Source of the DNA: JBFWNG01 sp050251195
Lineage (GTDB): Bacteria; Bdellovibrionota_B; Oligoflexia; Oligoflexales; Oligoflexaceae
Direction of reading: 5' to 3'
NCBI GenBank assembly: GCA_050251195.1
Contig: JBFWNG010000012.1
Coordinates: 1 to 64,000 of the forward strand
Length of the DNA stretch: 64,000 nucleotides
The notes beneath the pieces were generated by a model that saw nothing but the letters and a program-made list of their open reading frames with translations, was not told the DNA's origin and did no database searches. The translations under genes were made by a program, and so were the position numbers. This document shows positions 1-8,405 of the stretch, piece by piece (the stretch's first letter is position 1; each line of letters starts with the position of its first letter).

Positions 1-51
1 AAGTCAACCCAAGGCGAAAACATGATTGAAGGTCACAAGAAATTGTTATAG
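1..51 (+). CDS. C-terminal end of a gene cut by the window edge
   Basis: Frame 1 stays open from the first base to a TAG at 49-51 and encodes sixteen residues ending in HKKLL. It ends 13 bases before the converging gene at 65, which fits the tight packing elsewhere. Too short to name, and it could be chance. Confidence 0.35.
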   Translation, partial: KSTQGENMIEGHKKLL

Positions 52-64
52 GAGGATGTCGTCG

Positions 65-547
65 CTACGCTCCGACTGATGACGCTCCCGTGAAAACGGG
101 TGTTGCCCTAAACTGAAAACGACCATCCACGATAACCAACCGTGAATTGTCAACTTCGGCGTTGTCAGAGTACTGCGCAGCGATGGTTCCATCACTAACG
201 CGTCCCAAGGTTATGACTTCGACTTCTGATTCGTGAATGGACTCGAATCCTTCTAAGTCGTCGGCGCCGACCATGCGAAGAGACGACCCGTCTTTTTTGA
301 TGTGATAGATCATGAGGTTTACTTCAATCTGTCCTTCGTCGTTGGTCACGACTTCATGAGCAAGCGCGTAAGCTCCTTTGCCGTCTGAGGTCACCGTGAC
401 CGCTAGCAAGTCTTTTTCTGAGCCATTTTTCTCAAGAAGATTGTCAATCTTCTTGCAAAGGCGTTGGTTAGCTTCAAGGCTTGAAGCTCCGAAAGCTGCT
501 GGGGACGCGAATGATAGTGCGAGAACCATTTTTGCAAATTTTTTCAT
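65..547 (-). CDS. small secreted protein of unknown function
   Basis: 160 residues starting MKKFAKMVLALSFASPAAFGAS, a typical Sec signal peptide with a likely AFG-A cleavage near residue 20. The mature part is acidic and mostly predicted strand, with one cysteine near residue 31. A good Shine-Dalgarno sequence (AAGGAG) lies about 7 bases before the ATG. I do not recognise the family. It stands alone, back to the AT-rich 548-667 gap that must hold its promoter. Gene call fairly sure, function unknown. Confidence 0.75.
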   Translation of the reverse strand: MKKFAKMVLALSFASPAAFGASSLEANQRLCKKIDNLLEKNGSEKDLLAVTVTSDGKGAYALAHEVVTNDEGQIEVNLMIYHIKKDGSSLRMVGADDLEGFESIHESEVEVITLGRVSDGTIAAQYSDNAEVDNSRLVIVDGRFQFRATPVFTGASSVGA

Positions 548-667
548 TTTGTTTCTCCTTTTTGTTTAATTTGTTCTTGCCAAAAATAGGTCATGTCGTC
601 CCATTTTTTAATAGAATTATTACAAATAGTCAAATGATTTTTTAAAAATTTAATAATTTAGGTTGGG

Positions 668-3286
668 CTATATAAGAATCTCTACATATCCTTCCGTGCC
701 ATTCACCCGAATGCGCTGTCCGTCCTTGATCAAGCGAGTCGCTTGCTCCACGCCAACGACTGCTGGTAACCCATATTCGCGAGCAATCACGGCTCCATGG
801 GTCATCAAACCTCCTACTTCGGTGACCAGACCTTTGATAGAAACGAACAAAGGTGTCCAGCTGGGATCGGTAAAGGCCGTGACCAATATGTCGCCCTGTT
901 CGAGGTTCGCCGTTTCGAGATTGAGGATTACTCGCGCCCGCCCCTCTATGACACCCGAAGAAACAGGTAAACCGACGATGGCCCCGGCGGGAAGATTTTC
1001 CCGTTTGTAGGCGCCAGTTACAATTTCCCCGTCTGAGGTCATGACTCTTGGCGGCGTTAGCCTTTTGGAGTGCAGGTACGCCTCTTGTCGCTGAGCCAGG
1101 ATTGCACCATCAGACTGACCGGTGCGTGCGACTTCGCGCAGTTCCTCAAAGCTGAGGTAGAATATGTCCTCTCGCTCGGAAATCGCGCCCATTTTTACGA
1201 GTCGGTCGGCTTCTTGAAGCAATGCCTGTTTATATACGAAGTAGCGCCTTATGATACCGTACTTGGGGTACTCGCGGTAGCCGGAGAAATTTCGGATCAG
1301 ATCGATCATCTTTTTTGTTTCTTCGGCTTTTTGTTCGCCATCAGGCAGCTCCTTCAATCGGGCTAACAGCTCTTGTTCTTTTTTGAGCGCTTCCTGTCTA
1401 CCTAGCTCGAATTTTCGTTTGCCGGCACCCGGTTCAAAGTTCTTGATGTTGCCTAAGATCACGGGAAGGAGTGTCGTTGGTTTTTCGCTCCAGCGCGGTT
1501 TCGAAATGTCGATCTCGCCCGCACAGCGCATGCCGTATTTGTCGAGATAAGAACGGATCGCATTCTTTGCCTCTCGGCCGCCGCGAAGCGCCTCTAGATT
1601 CTCCAAGAACTGGTCGTCTTTGACTTGCTGCAAATACGCTATCACCTCAGGATACGGGCGGATCACATCCGCCACATCCAAAAGCGCCAGTCCCATTTCC
1701 GACGTAATATTGTTGGGCACCGATTGAGAAAGCGTGTCGGCCGCATTTTTTTCTCCCAGCCACTCTTTCATTTTTTCATTGACCCAAAAGGCAGCATCCA
1801 TAGCGCCCAAAATCAAGGTCATACTCTGGGGGTCGGACATTGTTCTTCTCAACTGGCCAATATCCTCAGCGATACAGTCGAAGAGATCGGAGCCGGATTT
1901 CGCCTTAATGGCCTGGCTCAATGCTAGCAAAGAGGTTTGACTCTGTTGCATCAGGCTAGACACGATGTTCGGATCGTTTTCGATTTTATTGCGAAAACCT
2001 ACGGTTGTAATCACTTTGTTATTTTTGCCTGGATCTGATTTATTCTCGTCCTCTGACGAAGACTTAACAAACTCGTCGCGGTTTACAATATTCGTGAGCG
2101 CGTCTTTAAGGAGCGGATCGGACTGCCCCATGGTGTTTATTATCGTATCCCTGGTGGCGGGTGACGCGAGGTGGGCGGCAATATCCACAAATAACCTCCC
2201 GCCTGCTTGAAACATGGGTCGGCCAGCCGTGAGCTGGAAAAACGACAATCCCAGGGGTTTCATGGGATCCGTCATCATTTGAGCATGTCCTACGGATACA
2301 TACACGTGATTTTCGCGATCTTGGACTTCAGGGATAGGGTACAAAGTAGTGATGGGTCGACTTTGAACGATATAAAAAGTGTCGTCCGCATAACACCATT
2401 CGATGTCTTGTGGGCAGCCGAAGTGTGTTTCGATATTCCGACCGATGCGTTCTAGCTGCAGAATCTGTTCATCGGTGAGTGTCTGCGAATTCTGACGCTT
2501 GGGGTCGATCTTACGTTCTTCCGTACCGCCTGTTTTTACCGCAAGTATGGCGAGCTTCTTTACGGCAATCTTCTTATCGATCTCCTGACCGGCACGCACT
2601 TTGTAATTGTCCGCATTCACGAGGCCCGAGACCAGCGCCTCTCCCAGCCCGTAACTGGCGTCAATAGATAGCACCTTTCGGTTTCCGGTCACGGGATCCG
2701 CGGTGAACATAATTCCCGCCACCTCGGGAAAAACCATTTTCTGAACGACGACAGCTAGTTGAACTTTGCAATGATCAAAATCGTTTTGGACCCGATATGT
2801 AACGGCACGTTCGGTAAACAGCGATGCCCAGCACTTTCTAATATGCTTTAGAATCGCGGCCTTTCCGACGATGTTCAAATAGGTGTCGTGCTGGCCCGCA
2901 AAAGACGCGGTGGGTAAATCCTCAGCCGTGGCGCTGGATCGTACCGCATACGAATATTTTTCCCCCAGTTGAGTGAGGAACTCTCCAATCGCCGCTATTA
3001 TCTCCTCAGGAATGGGAAGGCCTTCGATAATCTCTCGTATCTTTGCGCTCGCCTCTTTGATGGCTGCGTGTTCGCCCACCTTCAACAGCACTAAGGCATC
3101 GAGCAGGCTTTTAAGCTCAAAATGATTACCTGTTATCTTCTTGTACGCCTCGGTGGTTACGCAAAACCCTTGCGGCACAACAATGCCGCTGACCTTAGAC
3201 AGCTCGCCAAGGTGAGCGCCCTTGCCTCCGACAAGCATGACCTTCGCGCGGTCGATCTCTTGAAAGCCCAGTACAAATGAGCTCAT
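668..3286 (-). CDS. rph: PEP-synthase-fold phosphotransferase resembling rifampicin phosphotransferase
   Basis: About 872 residues, the usual length of rifampicin phosphotransferases, which use ATP to phosphorylate the antibiotic and release AMP and phosphate. Order seen: N-terminal ATP-grasp domain (GGKGAHLGEL near residue 20, QDIEW and QSRPIT near residue 310), a long middle segment matching the antibiotic-binding domain, and a C-terminal swivelling phosphohistidine domain with the motif GGLMTHGAVIAREYGLPAVV whose His (about residue 830) would be the phospho-carrier. An ATG at 3304 is possible, but the ATG at 3286 follows AGGATAAGG and matches where the family starts. It is a single gene; relatives also include PEP synthases, but the full-length match favours the Rph type. 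Whether rifampicin is the real substrate is inferred. Confidence 0.85.
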   Translation of the reverse strand: MSSFVLGFQEIDRAKVMLVGGKGAHLGELSKVSGIVVPQGFCVTTEAYKKITGNHFELKSLLDALVLLKVGEHAAIKEASAKIREIIEGLPIPEEIIAAIGEFLTQLGEKYSYAVRSSATAEDLPTASFAGQHDTYLNIVGKAAILKHIRKCWASLFTERAVTYRVQNDFDHCKVQLAVVVQKMVFPEVAGIMFTADPVTGNRKVLSIDASYGLGEALVSGLVNADNYKVRAGQEIDKKIAVKKLAILAVKTGGTEERKIDPKRQNSQTLTDEQILQLERIGRNIETHFGCPQDIEWCYADDTFYIVQSRPITTLYPIPEVQDRENHVYVSVGHAQMMTDPMKPLGLSFFQLTAGRPMFQAGGRLFVDIAAHLASPATRDTIINTMGQSDPLLKDALTNIVNRDEFVKSSSEDENKSDPGKNNKVITTVGFRNKIENDPNIVSSLMQQSQTSLLALSQAIKAKSGSDLFDCIAEDIGQLRRTMSDPQSMTLILGAMDAAFWVNEKMKEWLGEKNAADTLSQSVPNNITSEMGLALLDVADVIRPYPEVIAYLQQVKDDQFLENLEALRGGREAKNAIRSYLDKYGMRCAGEIDISKPRWSEKPTTLLPVILGNIKNFEPGAGKRKFELGRQEALKKEQELLARLKELPDGEQKAEETKKMIDLIRNFSGYREYPKYGIIRRYFVYKQALLQEADRLVKMGAISEREDIFYLSFEELREVARTGQSDGAILAQRQEAYLHSKRLTPPRVMTSDGEIVTGAYKRENLPAGAIVGLPVSSGVIEGRARVILNLETANLEQGDILVTAFTDPSWTPLFVSIKGLVTEVGGLMTHGAVIAREYGLPAVVGVEQATRLIKDGQRIRVNGTEGYVEILI

Positions 3287-3375
3287 TTGCCTTATCCTAC
3301 TCATGCCTAGATTTTAGAAAAATTCGAAATGATATAACAGTAAAATCCTTCTTAGAATTAATGGTTGGGATGGTT

Positions 3376-3608
3376 GGGGTCAGTCACTTGATTGTCCCCT
3401 GAAGATTGGGCGCGCGTGGGTGATGGGGTCAGTCACTTGATTGTCCCCTGAAGATTGGGCGCGCGACCTTTCGGTTAATACAATGAAACCACCTAGAGGG
3501 GTAATCGAGATATCCCTATTCGCGTGATGAAAATCATTTAGAATAAAATGAGGTAAGCAGAGTGCGACATTCGATCGAGGTGCCAGTCAAGGGACTGACC
3601 CTGTGTTC
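3376..3608. repeat. dispersed repeat element, copy 1 (MITE-like, ~230 bp)
   Basis: The left end is a tandem double of a unit beginning GGGGTCAGTCACTTGATTG (3376 and 3425, period 49). The right end carries GTGCCAGTCAAGGGACTGACC (to 3600), an imperfect inverted copy of the left unit. The interior (TTCGGTTAATACAATGAAAC, then GGGGTAATCGAGAT and CGCGTGATGAAAATCATTTA) recurs almost unchanged in copy 2 at 4460-4690. No transposase is encoded. It fills most of the 363-base gap between the genes at 3286 and 3668. Confidence 0.85.
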
Positions 3609-3667
3609 CCTGTGTTGCCGATTGTAGGTTCATTTCAACAATCGGCACTCATTGTATGGTCGGTAGG

Positions 3668-4288
3668 TCACTCTTCGCGATTGTCTTCCTCTATTTCCGT
3701 CGCAAATAGACCTTTGTTGGAGATCCTGACTCGATATATCTTGTCGAGATCCACGTGATCGTTTTTAAGGCGCATCAATTGGGCGTAGACGGTAATTCTG
3801 TTACTGACGTCCCTCGTATATTCGTAAGGCCCGTCACCTTCGTCGACGTTGCCTTCGACGTCTCCGTGGTTGAGCTTGAACAGTTGTCGAGCGAGATCTG
3901 TTGTCAACGCAAGGTGGGCGGACTGGTCAAAAGGAGTTGATGCGTCTTCCAAGTCTCTTTCTGAATGTCTTACCCTTGTGACTTTGCCGTCATAGAGAAC
4001 AATAACGCTATGGTAAGCGGTCCACGAGTCTCCGTCTTCATTGCTGTCTTCAATGGCAATTGTGTATTCTGTTGCGCCGTTTGCGTCCCTTCGCCAATCT
4101 ACACTTGCGTATGGGTCGCTTCCCTGAATGCCGCTCGCGTTAGCTGTGTACAAGATCAAGGCGGCTGCCTTTGCTTTCTCGTCGTTCCGCGCTTCATCAA
4201 AATCTTTTATCGTGGAGCCGGAATTACCCTTCTCGCAAGATGTTCCAAAGAGGCCCAAGAAGCAAAATACTAGAATTGATTTTTTCAT
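3668..4288 (-). CDS. lipoprotein of unknown function between two repeat copies
   Basis: 206 residues with a lipoprotein signal peptide (MKKSILVFCFLGLFGTSC; lipobox LFGTSC, Cys18). The mature part is hydrophilic, rich in Asp and Glu, and contains no motif I know. AAGGAAATCAGT before the ATG is a fair Shine-Dalgarno sequence. It is the only gene between the two direct copies of the repeat element (3376-3608 and 4460-4690), so it sits as a single-gene island. Probably exported and lipid-anchored; role unknown. Confidence 0.75.
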   Translation of the reverse strand: MKKSILVFCFLGLFGTSCEKGNSGSTIKDFDEARNDEKAKAAALILYTANASGIQGSDPYASVDWRRDANGATEYTIAIEDSNEDGDSWTAYHSVIVLYDGKVTRVRHSERDLEDASTPFDQSAHLALTTDLARQLFKLNHGDVEGNVDEGDGPYEYTRDVSNRITVYAQLMRLKNDHVDLDKIYRVRISNKGLFATEIEEDNREE

Positions 4289-4459
4289 ACTGATTTCCTT
4301 CGCAGAGTGGTTTGCTCGGTTTATCTTGTTTATGCTGCAACAACAAGGCCAAGATGAGCCGAATTTACCGCCTGATTTTATTGATGTTTTTGGGGGACGT
4401 GTTGGCGATTGCTTTAACTTTCGACGTTCAGGTTGGATAACTTATAGACACGTAACCGA

Positions 4460-4690
4460 GATGATTCGGGTCAGTCACTTGATTGTCCCCCTGAAGGTTG
4501 GCGATGATTCGGGTCAGTCACTTGATTGTCCCCCTGAAGGTTGGCGCGACTCTTCGGTTAATGCAATGAAACACCCAGAGGGGTAATCGAGATCTCCCCT
4601 ATTCGCGTGATGAAAATCATTTAAAAAAGGAATTAGGTAGGCAGAGAGCGACATTCGGCTGAGGTGCCAGTCAAGGGACTGACCCGCTGT
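4460..4690. repeat. dispersed repeat element, copy 2 (MITE-like, ~230 bp)
   Basis: Same orientation and architecture as copy 1: a doubled left unit GATGATTCGGGTCAGTCACT (4460 and 4503, period 43), the shared interior and the same inverted right end GTGCCAGTCAAGGGACTGACC (4664-4684). The duplicated units differ between copies in ways shared by both units of one copy (GATTGGG in copy 1, GGTTGGC in copy 2), suggesting local re-duplication or conversion. It lies directly upstream of the Nudix gene and covers about half of the 4289-4765 gap. The remainder (4289-4459) holds the promoter side of the lipoprotein at 4288 and nothing else I can name. Confidence 0.85.
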
Positions 4691-4765
4691 TCCGAATTGC
4701 GGGGCTTGAGTGTCGATGGCATAGTAGATCCGTCGGATTCGATCATAGATCAAAAGGATTGGAGA

Positions 4766-5152
4766 ATGAACCCAAGCGTGAATTTGCTCATTCAGAATCG
4801 AGACGGGAAGTACCTTCTTCAAATGCGGGACGGCATTGAGGGGATCTGCCATCCGCTGAAGTGGAATTTTTTCGGCGGTCGGTGCAGATCAGACGAAAGT
4901 CCCATATATGCAGCAAAAAGGGAGATTCATGAAGAGCTTAATATGAATCTACCTGTCGACTTTTTTACATTGGAAGGTGAGATCCATACCAGCGATGAAA
5001 CGGTATATGTGGCCAGGCTAAACAAGGTGGTCACGTGGTCTGACCTCCTTCTCGGCGAAGGAGCGGGACTCGGTTTCTTTTTCGTCCATGAAATCACCAA
5101 ACTTGATATCACTCCCAATACGAAGAAGATCGTCGAAAAATTCTTGCTTTGA
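4766..5152 (+). CDS. Nudix hydrolase
   Basis: 128 residues. Nudix enzymes hydrolyse nucleoside diphosphates linked to another moiety. The Nudix box is clear: GRCRSDE(x7)REIHEELN, fitting Gx5Ex7REUxEExGU except that the last Gly is Asn. The frame is open back to 4664, but that start lies inside the repeat element; the ATG at 4766 follows AAGGATTGGAGA and begins right before the first Nudix strand. The next gene starts 13 bases after its stop, so the two are probably co-transcribed. Substrate cannot be read from sequence. Confidence 0.85.
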   Translation: MNPSVNLLIQNRDGKYLLQMRDGIEGICHPLKWNFFGGRCRSDESPIYAAKREIHEELNMNLPVDFFTLEGEIHTSDETVYVARLNKVVTWSDLLLGEGAGLGFFFVHEITKLDITPNTKKIVEKFLL

Positions 5153-5165
5153 ACAGGAACGTCGA

Positions 5166-5924
5166 ATGCATGAAAAAGCTGCAAAAGGTTATCAAAGTGC
5201 TGCCGACGCTTACGAGCGTGGAAGACCCGAGTATCCCCGAGAAGCCGTCGGATTCCTGCTTGAACGTCTTCTGTTCAAGACCGGACAAACCATTGTCGAT
5301 ATTGGCGCCGGGACTGGGAAGCTCACAAAACTTCTTCGCCTCAGCGGCGCAAATGTCGTTGCCGTAGAACCCGTCGAGGCAATGCGGAAAAAATTCTCTG
5401 CTGTGCTTCCAGAAATTGAGATACTTGATGGTAGGTCGGAAGCGATACCCTTGCCAGACGGTTGTGTTGACGGTGCGATAGTTGCGACGGCGTTCCATTG
5501 GTTTGACGGAAGGAAATCTCTTGCCGAAATTCATCGTATTTTGAAACCGAGCGGTATGCTGGGGCTGATCTGGAATGTTCGGGATGAGTCCTCGGACTCG
5601 GTTGCGAAGCTTACGTCTATCATCGATCCCTTTGAGGGGAATACGCCGAGATACAGAAATATGGAATGGAAGAAAGTGTTTCAGGAAACGAAATTGTTTT
5701 CTTCATTGGAGCTTAAGCAGTTTTATCATGCTCACTCGGGAACCCATGACATGGTCGTTGACCGAGTTGCGTCGATAAGTTTTATTGCTGCGTTACCGGA
5801 AAAACAAAGGCAATTAGTTTTGGAAGAAGTACGAAGTCTCCTTGAGAGTCATCCTCAAACAAAAGGGATGTCGCGAATGGACATCCCTTATCGAACCGAT
5901 GTTTTTTGGTGCGGTCGGATCTAG
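5166..5924 (+). CDS. SAM-dependent methyltransferase (Methyltransf_11 type)
   Basis: 252 residues from the ATG at 5166, where the conserved family start (KAAKGYQSAADAYERGRPEYP) begins; an in-frame start at 5088 would overlap the Nudix gene by 65 bases. Motif I is VDIGAGTGKLT (near residue 46), with the acidic residue of motif II in VVAVEP and motif IV around VATAFHWFD. This resembles the class I methyltransferases annotated as generic Methyltransf_11. It overlaps the converging propeller gene by 4 bases. Substrate unknown. Confidence 0.85.
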   Translation: MHEKAAKGYQSAADAYERGRPEYPREAVGFLLERLLFKTGQTIVDIGAGTGKLTKLLRLSGANVVAVEPVEAMRKKFSAVLPEIEILDGRSEAIPLPDGCVDGAIVATAFHWFDGRKSLAEIHRILKPSGMLGLIWNVRDESSDSVAKLTSIIDPFEGNTPRYRNMEWKKVFQETKLFSSLELKQFYHAHSGTHDMVVDRVASISFIAALPEKQRQLVLEEVRSLLESHPQTKGMSRMDIPYRTDVFWCGRI

Positions 5925-7048
5925 TCTTTGTAGAATCCGCCGTTTTGTCCACTGACCGCGACGGGTTTGCCGTCTTCGAAGTCCACTTCAATAAGTTTTT
6001 CGCTTGGCGTGATTTTCATGTCGGTTTTTTTCTTGGTATTGGCATCAATGACATAGCCGGCTGCTGGATATGCGTATTTACCGTCGGCGCTAAAGGCTAC
6101 CCAACGCCAGCGATCTTTCGTCCAGATTTTGGTGATGTCGTCGAACAAGGGGACGCTGGCTAAGTGAACGGGTTGCTCGGGTTGAGTTTGATAGAGCGGG
6201 CTTGTGTCGAACACGTAGAGGTAACCCCATGCATCGTCAATGAACCAAACTTCTTTAGAGTTAGGACGTACGGCGATGCCGTGGCTCAAGGGCTTGCCGC
6301 CATGAGTACGAGGCGCTTCAGCCTTCTTGTTCTGGGTGCGTTCCTTTGGAGTTTCAATGGAAACTTCGAACAGTTTTTGTTGATTCGTGATGTCTCCGAC
6401 GCCGAAACCAAGTGTTTTCGTCATGGTCATAAACGCGAATCTTTCTTCTTGATCGACGGAAAACGGACGGATCCCCGATGAAAACCCGGAAATTTCGCCC
6501 ACTTTTTCAAAGGTGTTTGGATCGGCGAGAAAGAGCGTTGTGCTGTTTTTTGCCGAAAGATACATGTACTTTCCGGTTTCCCCTGTAAAAGTATTGTGTG
6601 GCGTTTTGGGCATCGGAATTGTCTTGATGACGTCGCCGGTATTCGCATCGATCACCATGTGAGTGTCACTTGTTTTGCAAGGGACAAAAACCACGGAACC
6701 GTCTGTTGTTGCGTTGAGGCGGTCTGGGAAATCACAGTCTTCGTACGTCTTTTTCCAGATCATTTTGTCCGTCAATAAGTCGTAGGCAGCAATGAATTTG
6801 TCGTCGGAGTCGCTGATAAAGATCCGTCCTGTGCCAGCATGACCAGTTATCCCTCGAATGCGTCGCTTGCCGGATTCCCCAGAACTTATGTCAAAACTGC
6901 GTACTTTAGCGTGATTATTGTCAATATCGAAAATGTCGATCGTCGCTTTGGCGTCATTAGTCACATACAAATAGTGCTTGGTCTCGCCATAGGACAGGGC
7001 GGGTACACTTAAAAGAGTTGCCACAATAAGCTTTCGAGAAAAACGCAT
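5921..7048 (-). CDS. secreted beta-propeller (YVTN-like) protein
   Basis: 375 residues from the ATG at 7048, preceded by a good GGAGG and giving a normal signal peptide (MRFSRKLIVATLLSVPALSYG). The open frame runs 45 bases further back, but that adds a non-signal stretch. The mature protein has repeated blade-like segments (HYLYVTNDAKATIDIFDID, KYMYLSAKNSTTLFLADPNT, KEVWFIDDAWGYLYVFDTS) typical of seven-bladed YVTN/surface-layer propellers. These usually bind ligands or partners in the periplasm or at the surface. It is divergent from the glycosidase-like gene at 7227, with which it shares a 178-bp promoter region. Confidence 0.75.
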   Translation of the reverse strand: MRFSRKLIVATLLSVPALSYGETKHYLYVTNDAKATIDIFDIDNNHAKVRSFDISSGESGKRRIRGITGHAGTGRIFISDSDDKFIAAYDLLTDKMIWKKTYEDCDFPDRLNATTDGSVVFVPCKTSDTHMVIDANTGDVIKTIPMPKTPHNTFTGETGKYMYLSAKNSTTLFLADPNTFEKVGEISGFSSGIRPFSVDQEERFAFMTMTKTLGFGVGDITNQQKLFEVSIETPKERTQNKKAEAPRTHGGKPLSHGIAVRPNSKEVWFIDDAWGYLYVFDTSPLYQTQPEQPVHLASVPLFDDITKIWTKDRWRWVAFSADGKYAYPAAGYVIDANTKKKTDMKITPSEKLIEVDFEDGKPVAVSGQNGGFYKD

Positions 7049-7226
7049 GAAGGCCTCCAGGTCAAAGATCGTTGCTTGTTTATAGTGGCTCAAAGTCTAG
7101 CAAACATCTCAAAGATCTCAATAGTTATTTTGATTTAGCAGCGACAATTGGGCGGTTTTCGAACATTGTTTGTTGTAAATTCCTTTCATGGCATGGTAAC
7201 TATTTTTTTTCTTTGGGAGGATACCT

Positions 7227-8318
7227 ATGCGCAAAATAAAAATTCACCTCACCCTTCTTCTGCTTCTTTCCCTCGTTGGATCGGTGGCGGTCGCGCAAAG
7301 CAGCGAACACATTCCATGGTACATCACTCTTCATGCCGGTGAGGCTGAATACGATACGGGCACATTGGATACACTTCTGACGAGAACAAAGGAACTCGGC
7401 GTAAAAGGAATCCGCACAGATATCTTCTGGGCCGACATTGAGCCGAAAGAAGGACAGTGGAACGAAGCAAACATTGCATTCTATAGAGCATTCTTCTCAA
7501 AGATTCGAGCACATGATTTGGACATCATGATGATATTGTCTGGAGCTCCTAGTTGGGCCAAGGATTTGTACAAGGAAGAATGGGAAAACGGCAAGAGAGG
7601 CAGTGATAACAAATACTGGGCTGCGTACAATATTTATATTGAGAAGGCCCTCGACATTAACAATGATCAATCAAAATACGTTCAGGTTTGGAACGAAAGC
7701 AATTTAGGCAACTATAGTCATGTTGACGCCAGCGAGCGTTGGATGATGTTTAGCTTAGCTGGCGCCGAAATTCGTACGCGAACCGCAGCATCGATCATGG
7801 TCAACGTGTTCGTCGGCCGAGGAATACCTTGGAAGAAAGACGTTGAATCTTGGCTGGAAAAATCAGGAGAATACATAGACGTCGTCGGATTGGATCATTT
7901 TCCAATGACTTGGTCGCTCTACTCAGTTACGGACTGGTCACCGGTGAAAGACATTCTGAACCAGGTTAGAAATCAAGAGGGAGTTTGGGCAGGGAAAAGA
8001 GTCGCCATAGCGGAGACAGGCTTCTCCAGTTGGATACCGGGCGTTGGCGAAAGTCTGCAAAATCTATATATTGAGAATACGTTAGGATCCCTCTACAAAA
8101 TATTCCGGGAAGATCCTACCCTCCTCGATCATACCGAACTTCTCGCATGGTACCAACTTGTGGATAACCGCTCAGGATGGCCCACTTCATTGAATATTTC
8201 AGATTGGTTGACGGAGTCGAAGTTTGGAGTGCTCATGGATCATGCAAACGGTTACCAAACCAAAGGATCCTTTCAAAAGCTCAAAGAATATATACAGAGG
8301 TTTTACCAGGCGCTGTGA
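7227..8318 (+). CDS. secreted TIM-barrel glycoside hydrolase-like protein (clan GH-A)
   Basis: 363 residues with a signal peptide (cut near VAVAQ, residue 24). The clan-A pattern is visible: the general acid/base in VWNESN (Glu157) at the end of strand 4 and a nucleophile in IAETGFSS (Glu263) at the end of strand 7; early strands carry GIRTDIFWADIEP and a PSWA motif, as in GH39/GH5-like beta-glycosidases. GGGAGGA sits 6-7 bases before the ATG. Likely exported and active on a plant or microbial polysaccharide or glycoside; the exact family and substrate cannot be assigned by eye. Confidence 0.75.
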   Translation: MRKIKIHLTLLLLLSLVGSVAVAQSSEHIPWYITLHAGEAEYDTGTLDTLLTRTKELGVKGIRTDIFWADIEPKEGQWNEANIAFYRAFFSKIRAHDLDIMMILSGAPSWAKDLYKEEWENGKRGSDNKYWAAYNIYIEKALDINNDQSKYVQVWNESNLGNYSHVDASERWMMFSLAGAEIRTRTAASIMVNVFVGRGIPWKKDVESWLEKSGEYIDVVGLDHFPMTWSLYSVTDWSPVKDILNQVRNQEGVWAGKRVAIAETGFSSWIPGVGESLQNLYIENTLGSLYKIFREDPTLLDHTELLAWYQLVDNRSGWPTSLNISDWLTESKFGVLMDHANGYQTKGSFQKLKEYIQRFYQAL

Positions 8319-8367
8319 GCTATCTGAAAATGCCATTTCATCCAGATTATTGACCGCTTACCCGATG

Positions 8368-8404
8368 CCCCTTATAATCGTAACATCGTTTATAAGGGGG
8401 TTTT
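8368..8404 (+). terminator. hairpin with T-run that also holds the next gene's Shine-Dalgarno
   Basis: Perfect 10-bp stem CCCCTTATAA (8368-8377) / TTATAAGGGG (8390-8399), 12-base loop, then TTTTC. This is a good intrinsic terminator for the gene ending at 8318. The AAGGGGG of the 3' arm is also the only Shine-Dalgarno candidate for the TTG start at 8406. Confidence 0.75.
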
Positions 8405-8405
8405 C

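Noticed and set aside
3376..3470. Tandem direct repeats as a CRISPR array
   Set aside because: Only two units with a very short, non-unique spacer, and the same arrangement recurs at 4460 as part of a larger element.
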